A stretch of 5,843 nt of DNA, taken from positions 1 through 5,843 of the forward strand of contig CANDFU010000128.1 in assembly GCA_947384095.1 (NCBI GenBank). The letters run 5' to 3'. Of the stretch, positions 1-5,843 are shown one piece after another. This stretch comes from an uncultured Roseburia sp. GTDB lineage: Bacteria; Bacillota; Clostridia; Lachnospirales; Lachnospiraceae. A program made the translations under genes and the position numbers. Numbering within the stretch: position 1 is the stretch's first letter; the number at the start of each line of letters is the position of its first letter. The notes under the pieces were generated by a model. That model did not search any database. It had not been told where the DNA came from and worked only from the letters and a program-made list of their open reading frames with translations.

Positions 1-1335
1 CTCCCCGGCTGCCGCGAATTTCTCCAGAAAATCCATTTCCTTTACCCGTTTCCACGCCGCGCTCTTCTCATCGCGTCCAAGCAGAATATTTTCCTTAATC
101 GTCCCCGGAATAATATAAGGCGTCTGCGGCACCAGATAAATCTTTTTTCTCAGAGAGTCATTACGGATCCCGGAAAGCGGGACGCCGTCGATTTTGATCT
201 CCCCAAAATCATAAAACTTCAGCAGTGTCTTCATCAGCGTGGATTTTCCCGTCCCGGAATCCCCCGTGATCCCGATGACTTCCCCCTTGCAGGCGGTAAA
301 GCTCCCCCTCTCGATCAGACATTTTCCAAAGCCGATTCCCTTCACATCGGCCTGGATGCAGGAGACCGACTCCAGCTCCCGCTCACCGTCTTCCTCCCGG
401 TTCCCGTCAAGCTCCCGCTCCACATAGTCTAGCGCGCCTTTAAGGTCGCGGATGGTGATGTTGATGTCGATAATGCTGGAGAGGGAACTGGTGTAAATGC
501 CGCTGACAAGCTGGATAAATACCATATCCGACAGCGACAGCTTCCCCTGGCCGAACAGCAGGACGACATAAATATTGGTAAAATTGGTGATGAGGGCCAT
601 GCAGAAATTGACCGCCAGACTGCAGTCCCTGGCAAAACGGTTGACCTCGTAACTCTCCTGCTGAATCGTTGAAAGCTTTTTGTCCAGAATCCCGATCAGC
701 CCTTCTCCGCTCTCCTGCTTGACAAACTCGGGATTGCCGACGATGGCCAAAATATCCTTTTTACATTTCGCCGCCACGGTCTGCATCCGTCCGCTCCGCT
801 CCCCGAGCGACTGATTCAGCTTTTTCGGCGCAAAATAATAGAGCGGAAGCAGCAGGAAAAACAGAAGAAAAATCGTCCGGTTGATGAAAAACAGAATGAC
901 CAGCGTGGCGAAAATGCTTAAGAACGAGATAAAAACCCCCGACACCGCCTGGGAAAAAAGCAGGAAGACCGTCTCCAGCGTGGAGGTGAGCTTTTCCACC
1001 AGATAACTCGGCTCCAGCTCAATAAACTTCTGATACTTCATCCGGAACATTTTTTCAAAAATATGCTTTCCCTCCTCGACTTTAAAGAGCCTCCCGTAAC
1101 CAAGCTCAAAGTGATTCAGTATGTATTTTGACACATAGGAGAGGCAAAACAAAAAAAGATAAAGCGCCACCGCATTTTTGTCCAGGGCGGGCGTATTCCT
1201 GCCCAGAATCTCCCTTAACAGATAAGGACACAGCAGTGTGAGAAAACTGTACACGACGCTGAGCAGAATATTTTTTAAAATATAGCCTTTATAGTGTTTT
1301 AACAGATACGATGTGTAAGGTACGTTCCGGTTCAA
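1..1335 (-). CDS. ABC exporter, fused membrane and ATPase domains (3' end cut by window edge)
   Basis: This is a type IV (MsbA-like) ABC exporter half-transporter that would use ATP to move a substrate out across the cytoplasmic membrane. 445 codons are visible, and family members usually run to about 570-600 residues, so roughly the last 130 are off the left edge. The N-terminal domain shows six hydrophobic segments near residues 17-39, 54-73, 124-150, 153-170, 240-262 and 268-290. The ATPase domain starts near residue 325, with Walker A GDSGTGKST at 358-366 (Lys364) and a Q-loop VPQTP with Gln404, followed by GTIKENILLG. The LSGGQ signature, Walker B and switch His are not in the window. 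The start is TTG at 1335-1333: AAGGGAG lies 6 bases upstream, and the frame has no ATG or GTG between this site and an upstream in-frame stop. It follows the sulfatase by 34 bases, so it is probably co-transcribed. No peptidase domain precedes the membrane domain. The substrate (drug, lipid or peptide) cannot be told, and a partner half-transporter may lie downstream. Confidence 0.92.
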   Translation of the reverse strand, partial: MNRNVPYTSYLLKHYKGYILKNILLSVVYSFLTLLCPYLLREILGRNTPALDKNAVALYLFLFCLSYVSKYILNHFELGYGRLFKVEEGKHIFEKMFRMKYQKFIELEPSYLVEKLTSTLETVFLLFSQAVSGVFISFLSIFATLVILFFINRTIFLLFFLLLPLYYFAPKKLNQSLGERSGRMQTVAAKCKKDILAIVGNPEFVKQESGEGLIGILDKKLSTIQQESYEVNRFARDCSLAVNFCMALITNFTNIYVVLLFGQGKLSLSDMVFIQLVSGIYTSSLSSIIDINITIRDLKGALDYVERELDGNREEDGERELESVSCIQADVKGIGFGKCLIERGSFTACKGEVIGITGDSGTGKSTLMKTLLKFYDFGEIKIDGVPLSGIRNDSLRKKIYLVPQTPYIIPGTIKENILLGRDEKSAAWKRVKEMDFLEKFAAAGE

Positions 1336-1341
1336 TTTTAG

Positions 1342-1348
1342 CTCCCTT
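1342..1348 (-). promoter_or_regulatory. Ribosome binding site fixing the TTG start of the ABC gene
   Basis: The minus strand reads AAGGGAG, then 6 bases, then TTG. It is the only good Shine-Dalgarno in front of the open frame and is the main reason for choosing a TTG start. Confidence 0.75.
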
Positions 1349-1369
1349 CTCAGAATTACAGAATCTCCG

Positions 1370-2722
1370 TCAGTCTGTAATCACAGGGCGGCTGCCCTCA
1401 GCCCGCTCTATCCAGACCAGCAGACGCTCTCTTAACTCCTCCTTTATCCGGGCATAGGCAGGGTCAGACACGACGTTGTTAAGCTGATGCGGATCCCGCT
1501 CCATGTCATAGAGAAAATCGTCTGCATACCGGTCAGATGCCGCCGCCTCATTTCCGTTGATACCCGGCGCGCAGACCGCATACGTATAGCGCGCCGTGCG
1601 GATGCAACGCCCCACCCGGCTCTCGGAAATCTGCGCAAAAATCTCATTCGCCCTGTCCGGATTCTTTTTTTCCACAACATCCAGAAGATTTTCTCCGATC
1701 ATGGCATCCCCCACATCCACGCCGGCCAGGGCCAGAATGGTTTTGGGAAGGCTCGCCGTGCTCACCAGCTCCTCCACGGCCGCGCCGCCCATGAAAGGGC
1801 CTCCGGCGATGACCAGCGGCACATGCAGGCAGGCGTCATGACACGACCTTTTGTAATCATCGCCGCCGTTTAAATGGGCGTCTCTGTTGCGTGTCTGAAA
1901 GTGGGAGCCATGGTCGGAAGAAAATATGATGACGGTATTGTCATAAAGCCCTTTTTTCTTCAGCTTAGCAATCAGCCGGCCCAGATTCTCATCCACGCTG
2001 GCACACTGCCCCAGATAGTCCGGATATTCTTCCGCCGCGTTGCCTCCCAGCGCTTCAAGATCTTTTGGCAGGATAAAATCACAGAACCGCTCCTTCGACC
2101 CTTCCGGCCCCTCATAATGCCCGTGATCATTCTGATGGTGCGGCTCGATCTGGGACACCGTCAGAAAAAATGGCTTCTCACCGTGATAACCGTCGAGAAA
2201 TTCCAGCGCCATGTCATTGATACAGTCGGCCCGATACCCCTTAAAATCAATCCGCCGGTCATTCTCATCGAAAACATAGCCGTCATAACCGTGAGAAGTA
2301 AACTCCAGAACATCGGCAGCGCGCCAGTAGCCGGTATAACCGCCCCGCAGTTCACGTGGGACCGCAGTCACCGTGTAGTCCGCCGCTGGCGTTTTTCCCG
2401 GCCCGCGTCCGCTCGCCAGATGCCACTTGCCGACATAGGCAGTCTCATAGCCCGCCTCACTGATATAATCTGCCAAAGTCCTTTCATGGACGGGAAGCAT
2501 AATATCATTGCGAAAGCACCCGGTCTGCGTGGGATACTTCCCCGTCTGGAACACTGCCCGGCAGGGGCCGCACACCGGCTGCGGGGAAAAGGCGTTATCA
2601 AACCGCACGCCCTCCCTCGCAAGCCCGTCCAGATGAGGCGTAATATTCAAAGGCTGTCCAAAACAGCCGCACGTATCCCATCTCTGCTGATCCGTAAAAT
2701 AAAAAACAATATGATAAGGCAT
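1370..2722 (-). CDS. Cytosolic sulfatase / phosphonate monoester hydrolase family enzyme
   Basis: This 450-residue enzyme belongs to the alkaline phosphatase superfamily and would hydrolyse a sulfate ester, or possibly a phosphonate or phosphate ester. The signature CGPCR begins at Cys51, the residue that sulfatase-maturing enzymes convert to formylglycine; TGKYP follows as in the family. Other family positions seen are Asp11-Gln12 (first metal ligands), Asn72 (21 residues after Cys51), GKWH at 98-101, His195-His196, Asp270-His271 (second metal pair) and Lys291. The end (YDMERDPHQLNN) resembles the usual C-terminal sulfatase subdomain. Asp-Gln rather than Asp-Asp at the metal site, and the Cys-to-Asn spacing, also fit phosphonate monoester hydrolases, so the substrate is open. 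There is no signal peptide or membrane segment, so it should act in the cytosol. A cysteine-type enzyme in an anaerobe would need a radical-SAM maturase (anSME), which is not in this window. The ATG start is 4 bases after the MATE stop, with AAGGGGG 9 bases upstream. Confidence 0.93.
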   Translation of the reverse strand: MPYHIVFYFTDQQRWDTCGCFGQPLNITPHLDGLAREGVRFDNAFSPQPVCGPCRAVFQTGKYPTQTGCFRNDIMLPVHERTLADYISEAGYETAYVGKWHLASGRGPGKTPAADYTVTAVPRELRGGYTGYWRAADVLEFTSHGYDGYVFDENDRRIDFKGYRADCINDMALEFLDGYHGEKPFFLTVSQIEPHHQNDHGHYEGPEGSKERFCDFILPKDLEALGGNAAEEYPDYLGQCASVDENLGRLIAKLKKKGLYDNTVIIFSSDHGSHFQTRNRDAHLNGGDDYKRSCHDACLHVPLVIAGGPFMGGAAVEELVSTASLPKTILALAGVDVGDAMIGENLLDVVEKKNPDRANEIFAQISESRVGRCIRTARYTYAVCAPGINGNEAAASDRYADDFLYDMERDPHQLNNVVSDPAYARIKEELRERLLVWIERAEGSRPVITD

Positions 2723-2726
2723 CCGT

Positions 2727-4070
2727 TCAATCCCCCTTCCCGGCAGCCCGCACTGCCTTTCTATAGATCACATACGAACACGCCGCCGTCACAAATTCCG
2801 TAAAACAGAACGCTGCCCACACGCCGTCAGCTCCCGCAAACCGGCTGAACACAAACGCAGCCGGAATCATAATCACCGTATAGCGCAGCAGTGAAATACA
2901 CAGGGCCGGCGTGCCCTTCCCCAGCCCCTCCAGCGCCCCGGAACAGGTGACGGAAACCGCCGATACGGGAAATCCCAGGCTGATGCCGTGCAGCGCCGCC
3001 ACCCCGATCGCAATCGTCTCTTTATTTTCCGTAAAAAGCCCGATCAGCCGCTCCGGCATTATCCAGGACAACAGCGTACCTGCAAGCATCACAGACGCCG
3101 TGAGTGCAAGAGAGGTCCTGAAAATCGACCGGACACGCCCGTGTTCTCCCGCGCCGTAATTATAGCCCATCAGCGGCCGGATACCCTGGATAATCCCGTT
3201 TGCCGTCAGATAGATAAACGTCTGCAGCTTATAGTACACCCCGAGCACCAGCACATACTTTTCCGAAAACCCGGCAAGAATACCGTTTAAAACCGAGATC
3301 AGAAGAGAGGGGAGCGCCAGTGTCAGCGAAGCCGAGATCCCCACGGAATAAAGCCTCGCCGCCACTTCCCGCTCCGGCCGCATGGATTTTCGCTCTATCT
3401 TTACCGGGATCCCTTTCAGAAAGTACACCAGGAGATACACCAGCAGGGTGATGCTCTGCCCGATTCCCGTCGCGTAAGCCGCCCCGGCAATTCCCATGGC
3501 CGGGAGCACGCCGAAGCCAAAGATCATCAGCGGGTCGAGAACGATATTGACCACAAAACCGCACATCATTGCGAACATCGATACTTTCATCATCCCGACG
3601 GACTGAAAGATTTTCTCAAACGACAGTCCCAGCGTGATCACTGTGGAAAATAAAAACGCCCGGTTCGAATAAACCAGCGCCAGGCTGATCACATCTTTAT
3701 CCGATGAAAACATCTTAAGGAACAGCGGCATGACCGCGATGGCTGCGGCCATCAGCACGGCCCCGTGCAAAAAATTAAGCAGCGTCCCCTGCGACGCCGC
3801 TTTATCGGCCCTCTTCTTGTCTCCCGCCCCCAGATAAAACGCCACGCCGGCGTTGATACCGATTGCAAAACCGATCGCAATCGCATTGATCAGATTCTGC
3901 ACCGGAAAAACGAGAGCGAGCGCCGTCATGGCGTCCTCGCTCAGCTTTGCCACAAAGTAACTGTCCACAATATTATAAAGCGAATTGACTGCCATGGAAA
4001 TCACCATTGGCAGCGACATGGACAATACCAGCGGCAGTATCTTCTTTTCCTTCATAAACGTCTGTTCCAT
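2727..4070 (-). CDS. MATE family multidrug/cation antiporter
   Basis: This is a multidrug and toxic compound extrusion transporter that would export cationic drugs or metabolites in exchange for Na+ or H+. From the chosen start it has 447 residues, the usual length for the family, and its hydrophobic profile fits 12 membrane helices in two six-helix halves. Recognisable stretches include NSLYNIVDSYFVAKLS in helix 1, IGINAGVAFYLGAGD near 70-84, NIVLDPLMIFGFG near 175-187 followed by GIAGAAYAT, and QGIRPLMGYNYGAGEHGRV near 295-313. These resemble the MepA/DinF-like branch common in Clostridia. Two starts are possible. ATG at 4085 overlaps the hflX stop as ATGA but has only a weak Shine-Dalgarno. 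ATG at 4070 has AGAGGA 5 bases upstream and gives an N-terminus MEQTFMKEKK that looks typical, so it is preferred. Placement directly after hflX and before a hydrolase and an ABC exporter suggests export linked to stress or detoxification. The substrate is unknown. Confidence 0.96.
   Translation of the reverse strand: MEQTFMKEKKILPLVLSMSLPMVISMAVNSLYNIVDSYFVAKLSEDAMTALALVFPVQNLINAIAIGFAIGINAGVAFYLGAGDKKRADKAASQGTLLNFLHGAVLMAAAIAVMPLFLKMFSSDKDVISLALVYSNRAFLFSTVITLGLSFEKIFQSVGMMKVSMFAMMCGFVVNIVLDPLMIFGFGVLPAMGIAGAAYATGIGQSITLLVYLLVYFLKGIPVKIERKSMRPEREVAARLYSVGISASLTLALPSLLISVLNGILAGFSEKYVLVLGVYYKLQTFIYLTANGIIQGIRPLMGYNYGAGEHGRVRSIFRTSLALTASVMLAGTLLSWIMPERLIGLFTENKETIAIGVAALHGISLGFPVSAVSVTCSGALEGLGKGTPALCISLLRYTVIMIPAAFVFSRFAGADGVWAAFCFTEFVTAACSYVIYRKAVRAAGKGD
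2732..2738 (-). promoter_or_regulatory. Sulfatase ribosome binding site inside the MATE 3' end
   Basis: AAGGGGG on the minus strand lies 9 bases before the sulfatase ATG and is made of the last coding codons of the MATE gene. Ribosomes finishing the exporter would expose this site, which suggests translational coupling; the coupling is inferred. Confidence 0.6.
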
Positions 4071-4075
4071 ACTCT

Positions 4076-4081
4076 TCCTCT
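4076..4081 (-). promoter_or_regulatory. Ribosome binding site favouring the shorter MATE start
   Basis: AGAGGA on the minus strand sits directly after the hflX stop codon and 5 bases before ATG at 4070. The alternative ATG at 4085 has only GGA-type matches upstream, so this site decides for the shorter protein. Confidence 0.55.
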
Positions 4082-5329
4082 TCATTCCAGTTTCCCGTAC
4101 AATTCCATCGGCACATACGCACAGATCCGGATACCGTCCGCCTCGTATTCCTCCGCGAGCAGTTCTCCCTGTTTCCGGATCTGCTGCAGAATCCCCGCGT
4201 CCGTATAGGATATCGTCCGCTCCACATAGATTTTATTTTCCCGAAGCAGCCTGCACAAAAGGTCTTTCAGATCGTCGAGCCCGCTCCCCTCCTTTGCAGA
4301 GAGAAAGAGCGCGTAGTCGGCCTTAAAATCGCGCACCGGTTCCAGCCCGGACGCCACATCCTGCTTGTTAAAAAGCGTGATCACCGTTTTCTCCCTGATT
4401 CCCAGGTCAAAGAGCGTTTTATATACAATATCCATCTGCTTTTCCCTCTGGGGATTGGAGGAATCCACCACGTGGAGAATATAGTCGGCATACCGCGCTT
4501 CCTCGAGCGTGCTCTTAAACGCCTCGATCAGATGATGCGGAAGCTTGCGGATAAACCCCACCGTATCCGTCAGCAGAATCTCCTGGCGCCCCGGCAGCGA
4601 AAGCAGCCTTGTGGTCGGATCCAGCGTTGCAAACAGCTTGTCCTCCTCCAGAACCCCGGCTCCTGTCAGCCGGTTTAAAAGCGTCGATTTTCCGGCGTTG
4701 GTATAACCGACGATCGCTGCCACGGGAACCTTGTTTTTCGTGCGCTGCGCCCGTGTGACATCCCGGTGCCTCTGTATCTCCTTCAGCTCACGCCCCAGGC
4801 CGGCTATCCGCTCTTTGATCAGACGGCGGTCCACCTCCAGCTTTTTCTCACCAGGCCCTCTGGTCCCGATCCCGCCGCCCAGGCGGGACATAGAACGTCC
4901 CAGGCCGGTCAGCCTGCCCAGACGGTACTTAAGCTGCGCCAGCTCCACCTGGATTTTTCCCTCGCTCGTCGTCGCATGCGCCGCAAAAATATCCAGAATG
5001 ACAAGCGTGCGGTCCATCACCTTCGTGTCCAGCGCTTCTTCCAGATTCCTTAGCTGCGCCGGGGACAATTCATCGTCGCAGACAATTCCCGTGGCGTCCC
5101 GCTCTGCGAGCAGTTCCGCGAGCTCCTCCACCTTTCCGCTGCCGACATAGGTCGCCGGGTGGATCTTTTCCCTCTTCTGAATCAGCGTTCCCGCGACAGA
5201 CGCGCCGGCCGTTCCCACCAGCTCCCCGAGCTCCGCCAGGGAATCTTCCGTATCGTCCCCGTCCTGTTCGCTGACGCCGACCAAGATCACGCGCTCTTCT
5301 GTTTCTTCTATTTTAAATTCTTCGGCCAT
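4082..5329 (-). CDS. hflX: HflX, ribosome-associated GTPase
   Basis: HflX binds the 50S subunit and, in studied bacteria, splits stalled or idle 70S ribosomes under heat or antibiotic stress using GTP. The protein is 415 residues. The N-terminal HflX domain covers about 10-170, with HPATYVGSGKVEEL at 57-70 and the glycine-rich linker RLGGGIGTRGPGEKKLE at 149-165, followed by a helical, charged stretch to about 198. The GTPase domain has G1 GYTNAGKST (208-216), G2 DPTTR (237-241), G3 DTVGF (255-259), G4 NKQD (321-324) and G5 SAK (344-346), all intact, with a short C-terminal domain after about 365. The start at 5329 is chosen because TAAGGAGG lies 6 bases upstream; the frame stays open to an ATG at 5380, but that adds 17 residues without a comparable binding site. 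The linker reads GPGEKKLE where E. coli HflX has GPGETQLE. Its stop overlaps the longer possible MATE start, so it is probably the first gene of the cluster. Confidence 0.97.
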   Translation of the reverse strand: MAEEFKIEETEERVILVGVSEQDGDDTEDSLAELGELVGTAGASVAGTLIQKREKIHPATYVGSGKVEELAELLAERDATGIVCDDELSPAQLRNLEEALDTKVMDRTLVILDIFAAHATTSEGKIQVELAQLKYRLGRLTGLGRSMSRLGGGIGTRGPGEKKLEVDRRLIKERIAGLGRELKEIQRHRDVTRAQRTKNKVPVAAIVGYTNAGKSTLLNRLTGAGVLEEDKLFATLDPTTRLLSLPGRQEILLTDTVGFIRKLPHHLIEAFKSTLEEARYADYILHVVDSSNPQREKQMDIVYKTLFDLGIREKTVITLFNKQDVASGLEPVRDFKADYALFLSAKEGSGLDDLKDLLCRLLRENKIYVERTISYTDAGILQQIRKQGELLAEEYEADGIRICAYVPMELYGKLE

Positions 5330-5446
5330 ATGTTTCCTCCTTAATCTTTCTGTCCGCCCTTCCATGATTTTGCTCTGCAAAACCCTGCACCGGCACGCCG
5401 GAGCGACAAACCCGGGTGTGAAAAAGCTGCCAGGCTTATTTTCATG
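5330..5446 (-). other. Leader region between the TPR gene and hflX, with hairpin and possible small ORF
   Basis: About 117 bases lie between the TPR stop and the hflX start. On the minus strand, a frame from ATG at 5445-5443 to TAA at 5343-5341 would encode 34 residues (MKISLAAFSH at its start, KGGQKD at its end). GGGGG lies 6 bases before that ATG, and its stop forms part of the hflX ribosome binding site. A hairpin at 5384-5366 pairs GGTTTTGC with GCAAAATC around an AGA loop (8 pairs, one G-U). A smaller CCGG/CCGG stem lies at 5391-5402. No U-run follows either stem, and I see no convincing -35/-10 pair. Whether hflX has its own promoter here or reads through from the TPR gene is unresolved. 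The small ORF has no recognisable homology and may be chance. Confidence 0.4.
5336..5343 (-). promoter_or_regulatory. Strong ribosome binding site of hflX
   Basis: TAAGGAGG on the minus strand, 6 bases before ATG at 5329, is a near-perfect match to the 16S anti-Shine-Dalgarno. It decides the hflX start. Its first three bases are also the stop codon of the possible 34-codon leader ORF. Confidence 0.85.
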
Positions 5447-5843
5447 TCATGCCCCCTGTGTGTCCTCCGGCACGCTCTCCGTATCGCTTTCCGCCGCGTC
5501 CGCCGCACCCTCCGCGCCTGTCTGACGGTACTTTAAAAAAAGATACTCCCGCTGCGCGCTGGTATCCTCCGGATATAGTGTGACATACTCCTGCACGACC
5601 TCCCACGCATGTACAAAATCTCCCAGATATTCACTGCAGATAATTTCATTCTTCATCAGTACATTCCGGTTGGACACCTCCTCCATCGCAAGCGCCCGGC
5701 TGATATAAGAAAGCGCCCCGGTATAATTTCCTTTTCCCATTTCGATCTCGGCAAGCGCATTGACCGCCACACAATCCGCCGCGCCGCTGTCCACATACGT
5801 CTGATAACAGCTTTCCGCTTTCGCGAGATCTCCCTTACCCTCA
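5447..5843 (-). CDS. TPR-repeat protein, C-terminal part (start off the right edge)
   Basis: The frame is open from the window edge to TGA at 5449-5447, giving 131 visible residues, so this is the 3' end of a longer gene. A GTG at 5794 is an internal codon and not a likely start, because the repeat pattern continues upstream of it. The sequence has tetratricopeptide-like helix pairs: AEIEMGKGNYTGALSYISRA is a clear TPR unit, an earlier partial one includes GDLAKAESCYQTYV, and a later one includes ICSEYLGDFVHAWEVVQEYV with LYPED after it. TPRs usually mediate protein-protein contacts. The last 25 or so residues are acidic and alanine-rich and probably disordered. No signal peptide, anchor or enzymatic domain can be judged, because the N-terminus is missing. 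It is co-oriented with hflX but separated by 117 bases, so it may or may not share its transcript. The specific function is not recognised. Confidence 0.85.
   Translation of the reverse strand, partial: EGKGDLAKAESCYQTYVDSGAADCVAVNALAEIEMGKGNYTGALSYISRALAMEEVSNRNVLMKNEIICSEYLGDFVHAWEVVQEYVTLYPEDTSAQREYLFLKYRQTGAEGAADAAESDTESVPEDTQGA

Noticed and set aside
239..635. Short open frames on both strands within the ABC gene.
   Set aside because: They overlap the ABC reading frame, which has Walker A and Q-loop motifs and six membrane segments; these are shadows.
1874..2803. A 309-codon open frame on the plus strand opposite the sulfatase.
   Set aside because: It lies antisense to a gene with intact catalytic motifs, shows no recognisable domain, and runs across the MATE-sulfatase junction; it is a shadow frame.
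3765..4326. Plus-strand open frames opposite the MATE/hflX junction.
   Set aside because: They have biased composition and no motifs, and they overlap two well-supported minus-strand genes; coding is unlikely.
5330..5380. Upstream extension of hflX to ATG at 5380.
   Set aside because: The 17 extra residues are basic and unlike HflX N-termini. The start at 5329 has a near-perfect Shine-Dalgarno, and the extension would read through it.
5389..5404. Palindrome CCGGCGTGCCGG in the hflX leader.
   Set aside because: It gives only a short stem with a tight loop and no T-run. Such GC palindromes arise easily by chance, and it is kept only as part of the leader description.
5420..5442. Possible terminator after the TPR gene: AAGC/GCTT stem with a short T-run on the minus strand.
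   Set aside because: Only four pairs are uninterrupted and the GC content of the stem is low, so it is too weak to call a terminator.

Overview
All five genes in this window lie on the minus strand, so transcription runs from the right edge to the left edge. The content suggests a Gram-positive anaerobe of the Clostridia, most like a gut Lachnospiraceae. The grounds are strong AAGGAGG-type ribosome binding sites, a TTG start with a good Shine-Dalgarno, a mid-range base composition, a clostridial-looking MATE sequence and a cysteine-type sulfatase. This placement is inferred from sequence style; no marker gene is present.

Layout in transcription order: (1) 5843-5447, the 3' end of a TPR-repeat protein whose start is off the right edge; (2) 5446-5330, a leader of about 117 bases holding a possible 34-codon ORF and a hairpin; (3) 5329-4082, a complete HflX ribosome-associated GTPase; (4) 4070 (or 4085)-2727, a complete MATE-family multidrug/cation exporter; (5) 2722-1370, a complete cytosolic sulfatase/alkaline-phosphatase-superfamily hydrolase with a CxPxR formylglycine motif; (6) 1335-1, an ABC exporter with fused membrane and ATPase domains, starting at TTG and cut by the left edge before its LSGGQ and Walker B motifs.

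hflX, MATE, sulfatase and ABC are packed like one operon. The hflX stop and the longer MATE start share ATGA. The MATE stop is 4 bases before the sulfatase start, and the sulfatase ribosome binding site lies inside the last MATE codons. Only 34 bases separate the sulfatase from the ABC gene. No convincing terminator or promoter is seen between them.

The biology that can be argued is a stress or detoxification unit: a ribosome-splitting GTPase of a family with known links to antibiotic tolerance, two exporters, and a hydrolase without a signal peptide that would act on a sulfate, phosphonate or phosphate ester inside the cell. That joint role is inference. No RNA genes, CRISPR arrays, insertion sequences or repeats were seen, and no gene-free stretch exceeds 300 bases.
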